A stretch of DNA of 64,000 nucleotides from Zerene cesonia (taxonomy: Eukaryota; Arthropoda; Insecta; Lepidoptera; Pieridae). The notes below the pieces were generated by a model. The model made no database searches. It was not told the DNA's origin and saw only the letters and a list, made by a program, of their open reading frames with translations. The stretch covers positions 3,658,001 through 3,722,000 of the forward strand of contig NC_052106.1 in NCBI RefSeq assembly GCF_012273895.1, written 5' to 3'. The position numbers and the translations under genes were made by a program. Within the stretch, counting starts at the first letter, position 1, and the number at the start of each line of letters is the position of its first letter. Positions 49,631 to 61,500 of the stretch are shown here, piece by piece.

Positions 49631-52600
49631 TGTCCCAGGTCCTTCGGTATGCGTATGCGCATTCGCTAATTAAATACAAAGGTTTATTTATTTATTATTA
49701 TTGAACTATTGTAAACGTTCTATATACATAGTGTTGGTGACATTATAACCGTATTTTTAATTGAAAAAGAAGATTAGCGTTAGTAAGCGTAATGAAGGCT
49801 TTTTTTGTTGTTGTTATTGTTGCGTAATATTGAGAACGACATGAATATCTCAAGCGGAACTATTCTTTTAGATTTTGTAGAGTATGTTGGAATATATTAA
49901 TCAATCTATATATTTCATTTTGATGATCTAATTATGACACTTTTTCGATAAATTATTTTTTTTATATTTTCATTTTTAAACGTACTCTTTTCGATAATAG
50001 TTGATGAACACGATCTTAAACTCAAAATTATAGTGTAGTAATAATCTGTAATTATTCTGGAAGTCCCAATTTTTCAAATGGTTGAATAATGACATAATCC
50101 CTTTTCATATTATATATAAGAAAAATTCACAGACAAATCACCGATTTATATCTTATTTGGTACAGTGAGTTCGATCAGCATAGATAACACCTGTTCATAA
50201 TACAGTTACTTCAAAGAAGAGATGGCTTTTAACTCGCTCTTTTCAAATTGTATAAATATAACCCAGCACTTTGTTGACTTTACAAAAGCTAAGACTAACG
50301 TTACCAAAATTACAAGCCTGTTATTAAGTCATGCGAAATCTGACTAGCGCTACATTTAACTTGTTCTACATAACATCCGAAAATGACAGACTTGTTGGGT
50401 TGGCAAACTCGACAATTTGTAGCAAGCTACGCTCTAATTTAGTCTGGCTAATGAATGAACTAAAATGTTTTTCAAATGAAAAAACACGAGCAAAAAATTA
50501 ATAAGGGTTTTAACGAAAAATTATTTGAATGAGACCAGTTTAATAACCAATTAATTTGGTTGTACATGTTATAAATATCTTTATGCTAAATAATAAAGTT
50601 AAATAAAGTTAGAATCACTTTAATAATGTACAATTATAATTGGGTCTTACTATCTTAATCAATTTTGATGTAGAAATCCGATACACCCCACCATTGTAAT
50701 TTAAGTTTGTCTTGACACGTATATATCGTGAAAATTAATGAATTATTAAATTTAATTCCCTAAGATAAATAAACGACAAATTAAGTAGCTCTAGATAATA
50801 AGTAGCTACGTTATATTCACAAGAAAATTGCTTGATCAAACAAAGCGCTCAGTCCTTTTCTGGACAATTTAAAATTATTTCTGTAAATCAAATAATGACG
50901 TACCAGTGGAAATGCTTATTCAATTTTACGGAGTCATACAAAAAGTAAGGAAATCTCACGTGTATAATTATGTAAAGACGAGCTGAATCCTTACAAGTTC
51001 TGAACCCCAGAGTACTTCTTTATATGTAGACGACATTATTAAATTTCACGCTTTGAATAACAGAGCGTACCAAAAAGCGATTGTCTATACGCGAATATGA
51101 GCTATGTCTCTGCGATGTAAGTATGAATGTAGCGTAAATGCTGTTAACCTGTTATGATCTTTGGTATGGAGTTCGTAAGGTCGCTACTTGAACCAGATTA
51201 AATCACACAGGCGGTTACATTATGCTTATCTTTATAGATTAGGTCTCACATGGAGAGTCACGATTGTAACGAGTATTTTCTGAGTAAGTCTACGGGTGTT
51301 TGAATTGTTAATGGATAAGGGTGTGGTCGGTATCAAGTAGCTGTAGGTCAGGTATCAATTTACGACATCTGTCTGTTGGATTGCGTCAGGTATTGAATCT
51401 GATGTGTTGTTAGTGCCATTAAAAGCTTTATTTCAATTTTACTTACATATCATTTTTCTGTCTAGAAATCGTATCTACATATATTATTAGCAAACACTCT
51501 TTATTTTTTATGTTATCGACGTGCATTTCACACACCGATAAAAGGTTTATATAGGTGTATATAAATCTATTGCGTAACCTAAAAATTGCGTGAATAAATG
51601 TAACACCCAATAACCAACAAAGAATAGTTGACAGCGAATGAATAGTACTCAGACAGAGTAAAAAGAAAAACAAGATTAGGTTAAGTCACATCCGGAGGGA
51701 AAAAAAAGCAAATTTTGCCCGCCATATAAAACGTTTTAGTACAGACCTTCCTCATTATTAGACCGTGACAAAGGAAAAAAATCGGAAGTCCAGTGTTCGC
51801 ATAAATGGCGGACATCCCACACATTTTGTTGACTTAACGACGCGCGTCTGCTGTTTCTCGCTTTTATTTTCATGGCTTCAATGTAATATAAAAATACAAC
51901 TGTGCTTGGAAGAAAGCTAGCTGGTTAGCAATTTTCTAGGAATCTGCTCTATATAATGGTCAATGTTTCGTATCTTTTGGTGGAAGCTAAGAAAATATGA
52001 AGAGAAGTAAACTACCAGTAAAATTGCCACCAACATAATATATTTCATCAATTAATAAGAAGAATGCTGCGATTACGATTATGAGACGACAAGAATAAGT
52101 ACAATTTTTATCTTAGACAAATAAAACTCATAACTAATCTTCATAAAAAAACAATCTAATAAAGATACCGTAGCTTTGTGTGAAAGTGAGCTTTTGTTTA
52201 GCAAATACATGGCGCACATAATATGTGTGTAGTTACATATATGTAGTATAAATACCACAATGAAAGCGACATCAAATTTAAACGAAGTTGTTACATCTTT
52301 TTATAGCAGCAGCTAGTATATGGGACGGTTGTAAATTATAGTACTTTACGTCTAAAGCAATTTTATATGGATATAATATTATGTTGTGTTATCATAACAC
52401 ATCCATATTCATGACGGGCGCTGGATCCCAAGTAGGACATGCTATTATTTCGTTATATTGTTAAGTGTGGAACAGGCCGTTTCCTTAACATATTTCGTAT
52501 TGTTTATCGCGCTGGCTGTTATCCAAGTTACTTAACTTTCTGCGCGCAGTTTATCTCCCTAAGGGTACGGATGGCTTGGGGTCTCATCGTTCCAATCTGT

Positions 52601-53352
52601 CTTCGGTTACACGCTCAATTTCGCAGTGGTAATGGTATACGAAACAGTACTGACGTTCTGGATGTTATCCCTTCACCCATATAATGTGTTTTTTCCCCGC
52701 GATTTGAGTTCTCATATATAGATCATATCGAGATTCTGCACATTGTCTTGTGCACTAGGACAGTTAGCACTTGTTCTGAGAAGACTAATTTTGCAGTATC
52801 TATTGTAGAAAATTTAATTTTAAATAATCCTATGGCTTCGTATTAGTATGTGAAAATTTTACCGCTTATATTGCAATTGCAATTCGTATTTAGACACTTA
52901 CACTTCTTAAATAAGTCTGTCTCAATTTTCGACGTAATACTCGTAAGTAGATGAACTTAATGACGGGTCTCTTTGAAATTATTCAAATTCGGGGTAGAGT
53001 AACAGTTTTAGTTTGTCGTAAAAATCCAATTTACATACGCTTAAGGTCTGGAGGGTCCGCAGAAGTGTTAATAAATGGGGCGTGACAGTTTACATCGTCA
53101 CAAAACTTACCGCTCTTGGAGGGACTCTTTTGATTTTAATCCAATGAAACCAGATGTCTGGCCGTCTGACAAGATAAAAGTTAATGGGCCGAGTCGCTAT
53201 ATAAGATTATACGTGAAGGAATTTAAAGTGTGAAGTTAGAAAGTCTGGGGCATCTCTTAATAGTTATACACTTGCTTATTAAAGGGTTTGTTCGAGAGAT
53301 CGTCCCTTGTTTTCACGTTGCAATGTTCGCGTTTCTATCGCTCTACAGTTAT

Positions 53353-53396
53353 TGATTCTAGTCATTGATAGTCATTGATTGTTAGTCATTGATTCT
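53353..53396. repeat. Short tandem repeat based on AGTCATTGAT
   Basis: Three AGTCATTGAT units follow each other with small spacers, the last two separated by TGTT. Likely slippage product. Confidence 0.75.
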
Positions 53397-54916
53397 ACAA
53401 CCCCTTTCAACAGAGATCTATTTTTCGCACGAAGCTTCTACGTTTTAGGACGATATAACCATACATTTTTGCTACAAGGTACGTTGCTAGTGTGGGACGG
53501 TTCGAAATCTGTTAATATATATCTTTAGAAATTTAATCTATACAAATAATATAGTGCTGTAGAGTTTGTTTGTATGGTCGTTCGTTTGTTTGTGTAAATG
53601 AAAGGTATTAACTCAGGAACTACGTTTTTAATACATTTTGCCTAGTGAGAACTTGCTATAGGGAAGGGATATCGTTACAACTAGGGAAAACGCGTTTTAC
53701 TATTAGCTTAAAGATATGGATCTTAAAACAGCATTGCTTATTGTGTAGAAAACATAAAATGTTCTGGGAACATAACTCCTGTTTATTTATTCAACTAAGG
53801 TTTAATAAATAACTGTCCACCTAGTAATTAATGTATGAAAACAAATCTCGTCATTCGTTATTTCTCGGAATGCATACGATGCATTCAACAGATTAAACAT
53901 CCATGACCCAAAAATACATACATATTACATGTGTAGTTTTGCGTCGCAATTTCATTAGCAAAATTCATATTTTTTAACCCTTGAATTTTTTCACTCGTAA
54001 AAAACATCAGTTTAATAAGTAACATAAATTACCTAATTTGAATAATGAACACTTTATATAAATAAAATCATCCGTATTTTAAAGTGTTTTAATAACAAAA
54101 AAATAATAATTGCAATAAATCGTAAAGAATTAAGCAACATAATATCGTTAATCGTTACACGCTTGTTCGCCCTCACAAGAACACTTACATAAACCCTGTC
54201 GCCGAGGGGACCTTTGCTCCTATACGATTCGTAATCTAATCGCCACATTCGTCGTATGGAATCCAAATGAAGAATGGCATTCGAAATTTCACCTACGTAC
54301 TACAGAATTGACTGATATGTCTTCATTGGCTTTGGAGGTTAAGGTCGAGGGGTGGGGTGGGGAGCGCCTCCCCTTTGAGGAAATCACGCTCAGAACGAAC
54401 ATGTGGGAATTTGGGAGATGACACGAGTGTGCGTTGTCTTGACGATTATGTTCTCGGTGATATCGATGCGATAACAACGCTGATATAAATTGAGCGACAA
54501 TTTGTATATGTATGTTGCTGTCGTGGTGTTAATTGTAAAGTGTTTTTGTTGTGATAACCCGGTCGGGAGAAACCAGTGATTTGAAGGGTCGAGTCAAAAG
54601 TGTGATATTGTATACGCTGATATTTTAATAGAACGAAATTGTTTCTTCATAGTTTTATATATGTTTAATTATTTCATAGTTTAATTTATTTTCTTTTTTT
54701 TTCTACCTTTAAATATTATAACCTATACTTACATAAAAAAAATAAAAAGAAATAAGAAGAAGAGATATGTAGTTTTCAACGTTGATCAAGGTATACATAA
54801 TCGCAACTTATGTCGCATATATGAGTGGAAATCTTTTTATACGAAACCGTAAACCTTTTTACCAAAATTGCGTGTATCGGTAGGTATGAATATAAGGCTA
54901 TGAATTTCGATATCCA

Positions 54917-54935
54917 CACGTGCATTCCACACGTG
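54917..54935. promoter_or_regulatory. Tandem CACGTG E-boxes with a 7-nt spacer
   Basis: CACGTG occurs at 54917-54922 and 54930-54935, each inside an identical CCACACGTGC decamer. Paired E-boxes with 6-7 nt between them are the described E1-E2 arrangement bound cooperatively by CLOCK-type bHLH-PAS dimers. That makes this intronic pair a candidate bHLH-binding enhancer element. Single CACGTG motifs occur elsewhere in the window (for example 1509, 16339), so binding is not shown. Confidence 0.35.
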
Positions 54936-55090
54936 CGTTTTTGGTACTCATATCCGCTTTTGTTTATAATAAGATTCCCCCCATAATTTTGACCATTGCT
55001 TGACCACTAGTTATGAAATATGAACATTTTAATTAATGTTTTATTCTTTATGATGATAGTTTGCAAATAAAATCATTCTATTGAATATTC

Positions 55091-55350
55091 GCGCATGCTT
55101 CGGCATAGATTGAGTCAGCTCGCACCGATAATGGTACCATACCACCACTGAAGACATCTGCGTGAAATCGTAGCATAATAGCTGCTTCTGCATTTTTACA
55201 ATGACTAGGGGAGCCAGAGGCCTATGTCCTCCCTTACCCTTCCCGTTCCTTTTTGCTCATTCTCAAAACGTTCATGGGTGTTTCGTTCCTTCTGCAAATG
55301 TTCATGGGTGGCTCACTATCAGGACCACCGGCTTTTTCGCCAATGCTCAC
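55091..55350 (+). mobile_element. GGAGCCAGAGG-type retroposon copy
   Basis: The order ATGCTTCGGCATAGATTGAG, CAGCTCGCACCGATAATGG, TCTGCGTGAAATCGTAGC, GGGGAGCCAGAGGCC, AATGTTCATGGGTGG and CTCACTATCAGG matches the copies at 18918-19150 and (reversed) 10207-10505. It is diverged and non-coding. Confidence 0.65.
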
Positions 55351-56744
55351 GTAAAAATACACTGTAATTAGAGTGCACAATACAGCACCAGTCTCATTCA
55401 TTATCTACGAAATTGAATACCACAGAATCCCGTTGCGTAATTTTACTTAACAGACCATTATGATTGACTGCAGTCTTGAAAATGGACGCCAATTTTCAAG
55501 GAACGGAATAAATTGATCACTGTCATTATTCTAAGGATAATGTCTGAAGCCCTGCCGCAAATCGCCACAAATCTTACTCCCAAGCACCGTCATCAGTTAC
55601 AAGATACCTAGTTATCGTAAACCCTGCGTATCTGCCTGTAGCTTTTTTATCATGCGGAATTATGACATTCTTTTTCGGGTGAACCTTGACATGTTGTCGT
55701 AATTTATGTTACGATTTTGTAAATATATAAGCTGCGATTTTCAGAAAAAATATTCTACTTTTATGTAGGCAACAATCTTTTTTGAAGATATGCAATAACA
55801 CAAGTATTTATTATTTTATGGCTTGATTAAATTTTAACAGTTCGAACATCGAAACTACTGAAAAGTTTTTGAAATTTGATGTAATTTTACCACCATAAGT
55901 CTGCCCGGACTTTTGATGCTTTGTAAAATACGACTTTAATTCCTACAATTAAAATTGAATTTATTTTGTTGGATATTCAGCAGCGACCTTAGGCCGTAAC
56001 TTTTGGTACGTTTTGTACCTTAAAACAAGGGTAATAAGCTTGATATTGCTTTCACGTTTGTTTCCTTCATATAAAAAAATAAAAATATAAAACATAAAAT
56101 TTCTGACAATCACATTTCAGATAGACACGGGTTTGTGAATTTTGTTGTCTTTCATGATTAGATGTGTAGTAGTCAAAAGAACTCACTAAAATTGATGTAA
56201 ATGTAAATAATTTCTAGGGACGTTTACTTCGAAAGATCCAAAAATTAAATCGTAACGGGCTTTTCTCCAAATCGTTTAAAAACAACTATATTAAATGGAT
56301 AATAATGTTTCACGAGATTGCCAACGAGGCAGTCGTGAGAAATTAGTAGAAGGTTATGTTCGTTAGCTTTTGGTTTCTATTTATTGTATTATTTTAAAAA
56401 TAATTTCATCAGTTGAAATTACGAGTATATCAATCCTTAGTGAAATTAGAAAATGCTTATTTTGTTTGTAAAATATACTGTTTTTCCTGAACACGCTTTT
56501 ATTAGCTTCGCACATTTTTATAATTTAAATGGACAAATTTAATTGAAACTTTGTGCATTTATCAAGAGTCTGTGATATATTTAATATTTTTAAGAGTTTT
56601 TGTCTTATTATCCTGATTAGAATCGTGAGGGTTAAATAATTTATTTATGTATGCTCTGTAAAGTAAGGATGAGACAAATTAGTTCATTCTATCATTAATG
56701 CATATTTTTTAACTAGGTATGGGCATTTATTATATTTTTATTCG

Positions 56745-56819
56745 AGCGGGGAACAGAGCTGGTGGTTCGCCTGATGGTAAGCGATCACTACCGCCCATGA
56801 ACATTTGCAGTCTTTCCTA
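56745..56819 (-). mobile_element. 3' end of a GGAGCCGGAG-type retroposon, minus orientation
   Basis: GGTGGTTCGCCTGATGGTAAGCGATCACTACCGCCCATGAACATTTGCAG, from about 56760, is the reverse complement of the 3' part of 18918-19150. It breaks off where the hAT-type MITE is inserted, so the MITE may lie within or at the edge of this older copy. Confidence 0.7.
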
Positions 56820-56827
56820 GATAATAG

Positions 56828-56995
56828 CAGTGGCGTAGCTATCATAGGGCCAGGTGGTGCAGTGCACCAGGGCCCCGGAGCTCAGGGGGCCCTCTAACCT
56901 CTGCTTTGAAAGAGGGGAGGAAGGCGGAAAGAGGGGAGGAGGACCCGATTCTTTCCCTATGCACCAGGGTCCTTGTCCCCCTAGCTACGCCACTG
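56828..56995. mobile_element. hAT-type MITE with perfect 8-bp target-site duplication
   Basis: The 168-bp element starts CAGTGGCGTAGCTA and ends with its exact reverse complement TAGCTACGCCACTG; imperfect complementarity continues further in (GCACCAGGG near the left end against CCAGGGTCC near the right). GATAATAG flanks it exactly on both sides (56820-56827 and 56996-57003). An 8-bp duplication and CAG...CTG ends point to mobilisation by a hAT transposase. The centre carries a purine-rich tandem duplication (GAAAGAGGGGAGGA at 56908-56921 and 56927-56940). It has no coding capacity. Confidence 0.93.
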
Positions 56996-57459
56996 GATAA
57001 TAGTCGACTGCAAAATATTGCCTAGTTCTTACCATTGGTGCCCCGCAATCTTGGCGATTTTATTAAATCTATCCCAGCTATTTGCCGATTGTGAGATTCC
57101 ACTGGCGGCTATTAGGAATTCGATTACACTCTTGTCTTGCGCCTGTCTAGCTACATCGCGGGCAGATTATAATATGATTGGCTATTAAGTATTCCATATC
57201 CTTAGGAGAATCTCGACTTTAATTTCATAATGCGCAGAAAACACTTGGCTTAATTTTCATATCTTTTCTTACCTTTCTTTATCCTTGTATTTCTCATATC
57301 TCGTTAACGTTTGTTATGGAAATAAGTTTAACTTAAACTCGAAGGAGGACGAATTGTGTAAATTTAACTGTAACTTACTTGATCAATTTAAATTTTATGG
57401 ATTTTTTTTATCTATAACCTATTAGGTTTGACGAACAGATTGTTTCGTTCTGTATTACC

Positions 57460-57635
57460 TTACTAATTGACGACCCGTCTTGATTTCCGACAAAAGAACT
57501 CGCCATTTCTTTCTATCTGACGATATCTCGTGCCAGTTGTTGCTAGCTTCAAAACTGTGTAGATCTGCCTACACTTGCTCGCTCCAGCGATACTTGAATC
57601 GAACAATCAGTTGTCGGCCACCTGGTCTGCACTAA
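57460..57635 (-). pseudogene. LINE (non-LTR retrotransposon) C-terminal relic
   Basis: A minus-strand frame reads RWSEQV, a stop, DLHSF, then NNWHEISSDRKKWRVLL and a basic tail. The spacing R-W, D-L, W, D-R, W-R matches the conserved segment after the reverse transcriptase in many insect LINEs. An internal stop shows it is dead, and no reverse transcriptase or endonuclease remains upstream. The assignment rests on this short motif spacing only. Confidence 0.45.
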
Positions 57636-57640
57636 CAATC

Positions 57641-57823
57641 TTAATATATATAAATTACATGTCACATTGTTTGTCTTCGATGGACACCTAAACTACTCAA
57701 CTGATTTTAATCAAATTTGCACACCATGTACAGTTTGATCCAACTTAAAAGATTGGATAGGTTATATTATAATCAATTACGATAAATGATTACCCGGGCG
57801 AAGCCGGGGCGTGCAGCTAGTTT
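57641..57823 (+). mobile_element. Interspersed repeat with GTGCAGCTAG terminus
   Basis: It starts TTAATATATATAAATTACATG and contains CAACTGATTTTAATCAAATTTG, ending TACCCGGGCGAAGCCGGGGCGTGCAGCTAG. It belongs to the same broad class as 25096-25294 but is a different subfamily. It directly abuts the LINE relic. Confidence 0.65.
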
Positions 57824-58355
57824 ATTATATATTATAATAAAAGTATTAAACGATGCGACTGAATATATGTATGTCACCGTAAGATTTGTAAAATCCGTTA
57901 GTTAATCGTCATCCCTAGCATTTGCTTGCTATTTAACGCATTGCTTTTCGTTATACTAAAATGCGAATACATCGCAGCTATTTCTTTGTATTTTTTTAAT
58001 AAACCGAACCTCACACATTGCATAGAATGCCCATTTTACAAATTACTGATGTGAATCATCGATAGATTGTAATTTACTGAAAAATAAGACATTAAATGAG
58101 ATTAAATATCTGAGAAGGCATTGTAAAATTTGTATGTACTACAAAATGTTAATTTTCCATAATCGCAAGCAATCTTTGGACAATTTTAACGGCATCGATT
58201 AATAAAGAACCTAGATTCTTAACGGTTTATGAAACGAATTGGCTCCGACATATACCTACACTAAACATAGCAGACTCTAACTCCAAGTAGTCGCTATTCC
58301 GTTTTCCACATACCAAAGATAGCTCTGAAGGTAATTATTTAGGTGTTGTCCGCAG

Positions 58356-58506
58356 GTGTTTGGTGTCCAAGCTGTTCGACGTGTGCTCCAAGTCGACGCC
58401 AGAACAGATGGAGCAGCTGGAAGAGATCCGGATTCCCTGGGGCAGCGGCATCGTCGGCTACGTGGCTGAGAGCGGCGAGCCAGTTAATATACCGGATGCG
58501 TATAAG
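58356..58506 (+). CDS. Pde11: Pde11 exon 6: second part of GAF-A domain
   Basis: The exon follows GTTGTCCGCAG. Its first G completes Arg213 from exon 5, then come 50 codons (214-263): CLVSKLFDVCSKSTPEQMEQ, a short linker and IPWGSGIVGYVAESGEPVNI, ending PDAYK at GTTTGC, a weak but usable donor. LVSKLFDV, WG-GI-GYVAE-GE and VNIPDAY are hallmark GAF-A motifs of PDE11, part of the cyclic-nucleotide pocket. It ends in phase 0. The next exon should encode the remainder of GAF-A, but no match is seen before 64000. Two frames are open here, and only the one matching exon 5's phase is real. Confidence 0.96.
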
Positions 58507-61500
58507 GTTTGCTTCATTCGTTACTTTATAGCCACTATATCAACAAATTTAAAAATCTAATCGATTACAGTCGGATTATGTCTAAACATATATTACAAAG
58601 ATCAAAGATTCGTTTCTTTCTTTTTAAGTTTGTTACAATTTAATTCAAAAACCACTTGACAAATTTGGAAAGTCTTTCACCATTAGAAAGTTAAATTATC
58701 TCTAGGTAACATATGCTATATTAAAAATTAAAAAGAAAATTGTGATCCCTACCGAAATTAGAATAAATAGATACAATATTACACTATAAAACAACTGAAG
58801 GTGATACTTTGACAACTAAGTATATGGTAGCCTATATTCTTTTCCTTAGTTAGAAAATTGAGACATCTTCCAATAAATAAGTAAAAGAATAAATTCATAC
58901 CAATCGAAGGTATAAAATTTTTTCAACATTAGAAAGCTACACCGAGTAACCATTTTATTATATATTTAGGATTTTTTTTTCTGAGTCAAACCGGACGAAG
59001 CCGGGCAAGCGCTTAGTATCTGCATTAAGTACCTATATATCAGTGGCTTTAGACATTTTTACGTTGTTTTCGATGCATTAGATATAACTCATTTACATGG
59101 GAATTTCTTATTGACGACACAAGCTATTATTTTAGGTGCTTCGAAATGAATAAATAATAATGTCGAGGTCTTATACCTCGCATTTTTCTTTTTGGTTATA
59201 TACTTATCTCTAGATAGGTCATAAATTGTAAGGCGAGCATAAGTCAGTGAAGATGAATGGCTACAGCGCTAAATTTAATATGCCAGACTAAAGATCTACA
59301 GAGAAATTGTCTTTCACAGTTCGTGGTGGATTTGTTAGGCGAAAATGATGGACGTTTTAGATTTTATTCCCATATTGAATGAAATATTGAATCACATGAT
59401 ATCAAACGTCTGCCTATCTAATTAAAAAAAAGTATTATAATTATCATATAGGGGTAACCGCATTCATATAATCGTCTTACTAATAAATTTATATCGCTTT
59501 TAAAATTGTGTAAGCTACAAAGTCAAAGTGAGAAGTCTAAATGTTTATACTGCAAACGAAATAATTCGTTACATTCAGTTCTAGTTGCTTTGACCTTCAA
59601 AGAGAAATTAAATAAAAAGCGGTGATTTATTTTTCAAACTGCGAATCAACGTGATTATGTTGCATTTCCTGAATGAAATTCAATTAAAAAATTCTTATTT
59701 GCGATGAAGTTGACTAGCGGGGAGAAATCTTCTTTATGATAGTAGGCACTTTTTTTCCTAATTAAGAGGTGCATAAAGAAAATCTGGAAAGGTTGAAAAA
59801 TAAAACAGCTCATTCATTCATTGCACTCTGAAGCGGGATACCGAAATGTTAACGGAGGCGGTAGTTTGCTTGGTTTTAAAGTTTAAACGAGCCGTTTTAC
59901 AATTTCTTCTCGTTTTACTTTACATTTAAAATAGATTTTTTTGAGTTCATGAACGCTTATTATAATACGGTTGTTATTCATTGTTCTATATGCCTTGTTG
60001 GTAGATTATAATTAATTCTGTTAATTGTTCAAGCTGTTCGCCTCGGCTCCGCGTGTCGTTTTTTTGTATTTTTTAAAAAAGTTTAACCTATCAAAGCGGG
60101 AAACAAATCTAATAAAGAATAAACCTCAAGTTACAAGTGGATTACTAAGACGAGGTTCTTTTAATATGGATATAGATTAATTATCAACCTACGTCTGTGG
60201 TCGATAAACGAAAGCACAACCCGACAGAAGACATTAATTTCAATTACACTCACAGAATTCGCCTGCAAACGACAAATTTGTCGAAAAGTATTTCAACGTA
60301 CGTTTATTACGTTCAAAAAGCATAAACATGTTATGCGAAAACTTATTAATTAAAATTATTTACCGTTGACACTAGTACCCACATATATAATATTAATGCA
60401 ATTAAAACGGATGAGGAAAGTATAATAAGTAATACGAAAATAAAATATAATTCGAGTGCATGGAGGAAATGATGTTTATATTATTTGGAAGTGTAGTTTG
60501 TTTGGCTGTAATTAATTAACAATATTAATTTGCTATGTACAAACACGATACGCATATATTATTGATGTGGACAGCCACAGAACTTGACCTGGTTAACGAT
60601 ATCCCGGAGTTAAAATACGTATATGCGTTTATACCGGGCATATTATGTAGTAAAATTTTAAGTAGATGGATATTATGGTTGTGGTTATAATCCAGACATT
60701 AAAGTTTTGTGTATTATGATTTTAATTTGATATTTTTCAGACAATGTATACAGTACCTTCAGTTATAATGAAATGTATTTTAGTATATCTGTATATGATA
60801 TCGAAGCACATTAATTTAGTAGCTGAAAATAAACAATAACATTTATAATGTATCTACATATATGTAGCGAAAGAAAAATATATGAGGCTTAAAATCTCTC
60901 CAGGATCTTTTTTAACAAAGTGCAAAATGTAGTCATAGATATATATTGTAATATTAGAATAATACAACAATTTCGCACATTATAGTAAATGCAAAGAGGA
61001 TATTCCAAAGGAGTCCGAAAGCGTTATTTTTTATATCCAAGCCTCTGTTATGAATGACAAATGAAGCTAATTAAACGAACAAAAAATTCGTTTTTGTTTA
61101 ACAACTTTGTGCTCTGTGGAGACAGTCCATTCATCAACCTTCGTATTGGGGCTAAAAGCACCAACCATTATTCTAAAGGCACATTTCAGTAACGCGTCGT
61201 GCAAAAAATTGACACGGTATCCATCATCGTCTTAATTTGACTGGGCTCTTTATTTTTTCCCTGAGCGGTCGGTAATTGATGTGGTTTGTCATTTTTTTCT
61301 CGATGTTTCTAGGAATAAGATTGTTCAGGATCCGGAAGTATTAGTTTTATTCAATTAGTCCTATATAACTGATATAGTTTGTATATTACGCTAGCTGTGC
61401 TTCGCAATTTTAGCCCCGAAAAAACGCGCGGATAAAAGCAAGTAACTAGTGTACTTATGTGTTTTGACTACATGACTTCTCAGTATCATCAAAATCCGTT

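Larger units (their letters stand above)
49398..58355 (+). other. Pde11: Pde11 intron 5 (about 9.0 kb)
   Basis: It runs from GTAATT to TTGTCCGCAG. It contains an imperfect hairpin (49583-49630), a tandem E-box pair (54917-54935), repeat copies at 55091-55350 and 56745-56819, a hAT-type MITE, a LINE relic and a CAGCTAG repeat (57641-57823). A relatively GC-rich stretch at 52430-52690 contains short hydrophobic reading frames broken by stops. I see no exon. Confidence 0.6.

Noticed and set aside
58343..58531. 62-codon frame overlapping Pde11 exon 6
   Set aside because: Shadow frame; the frame in phase with exon 5 encodes the GAF-A motifs.
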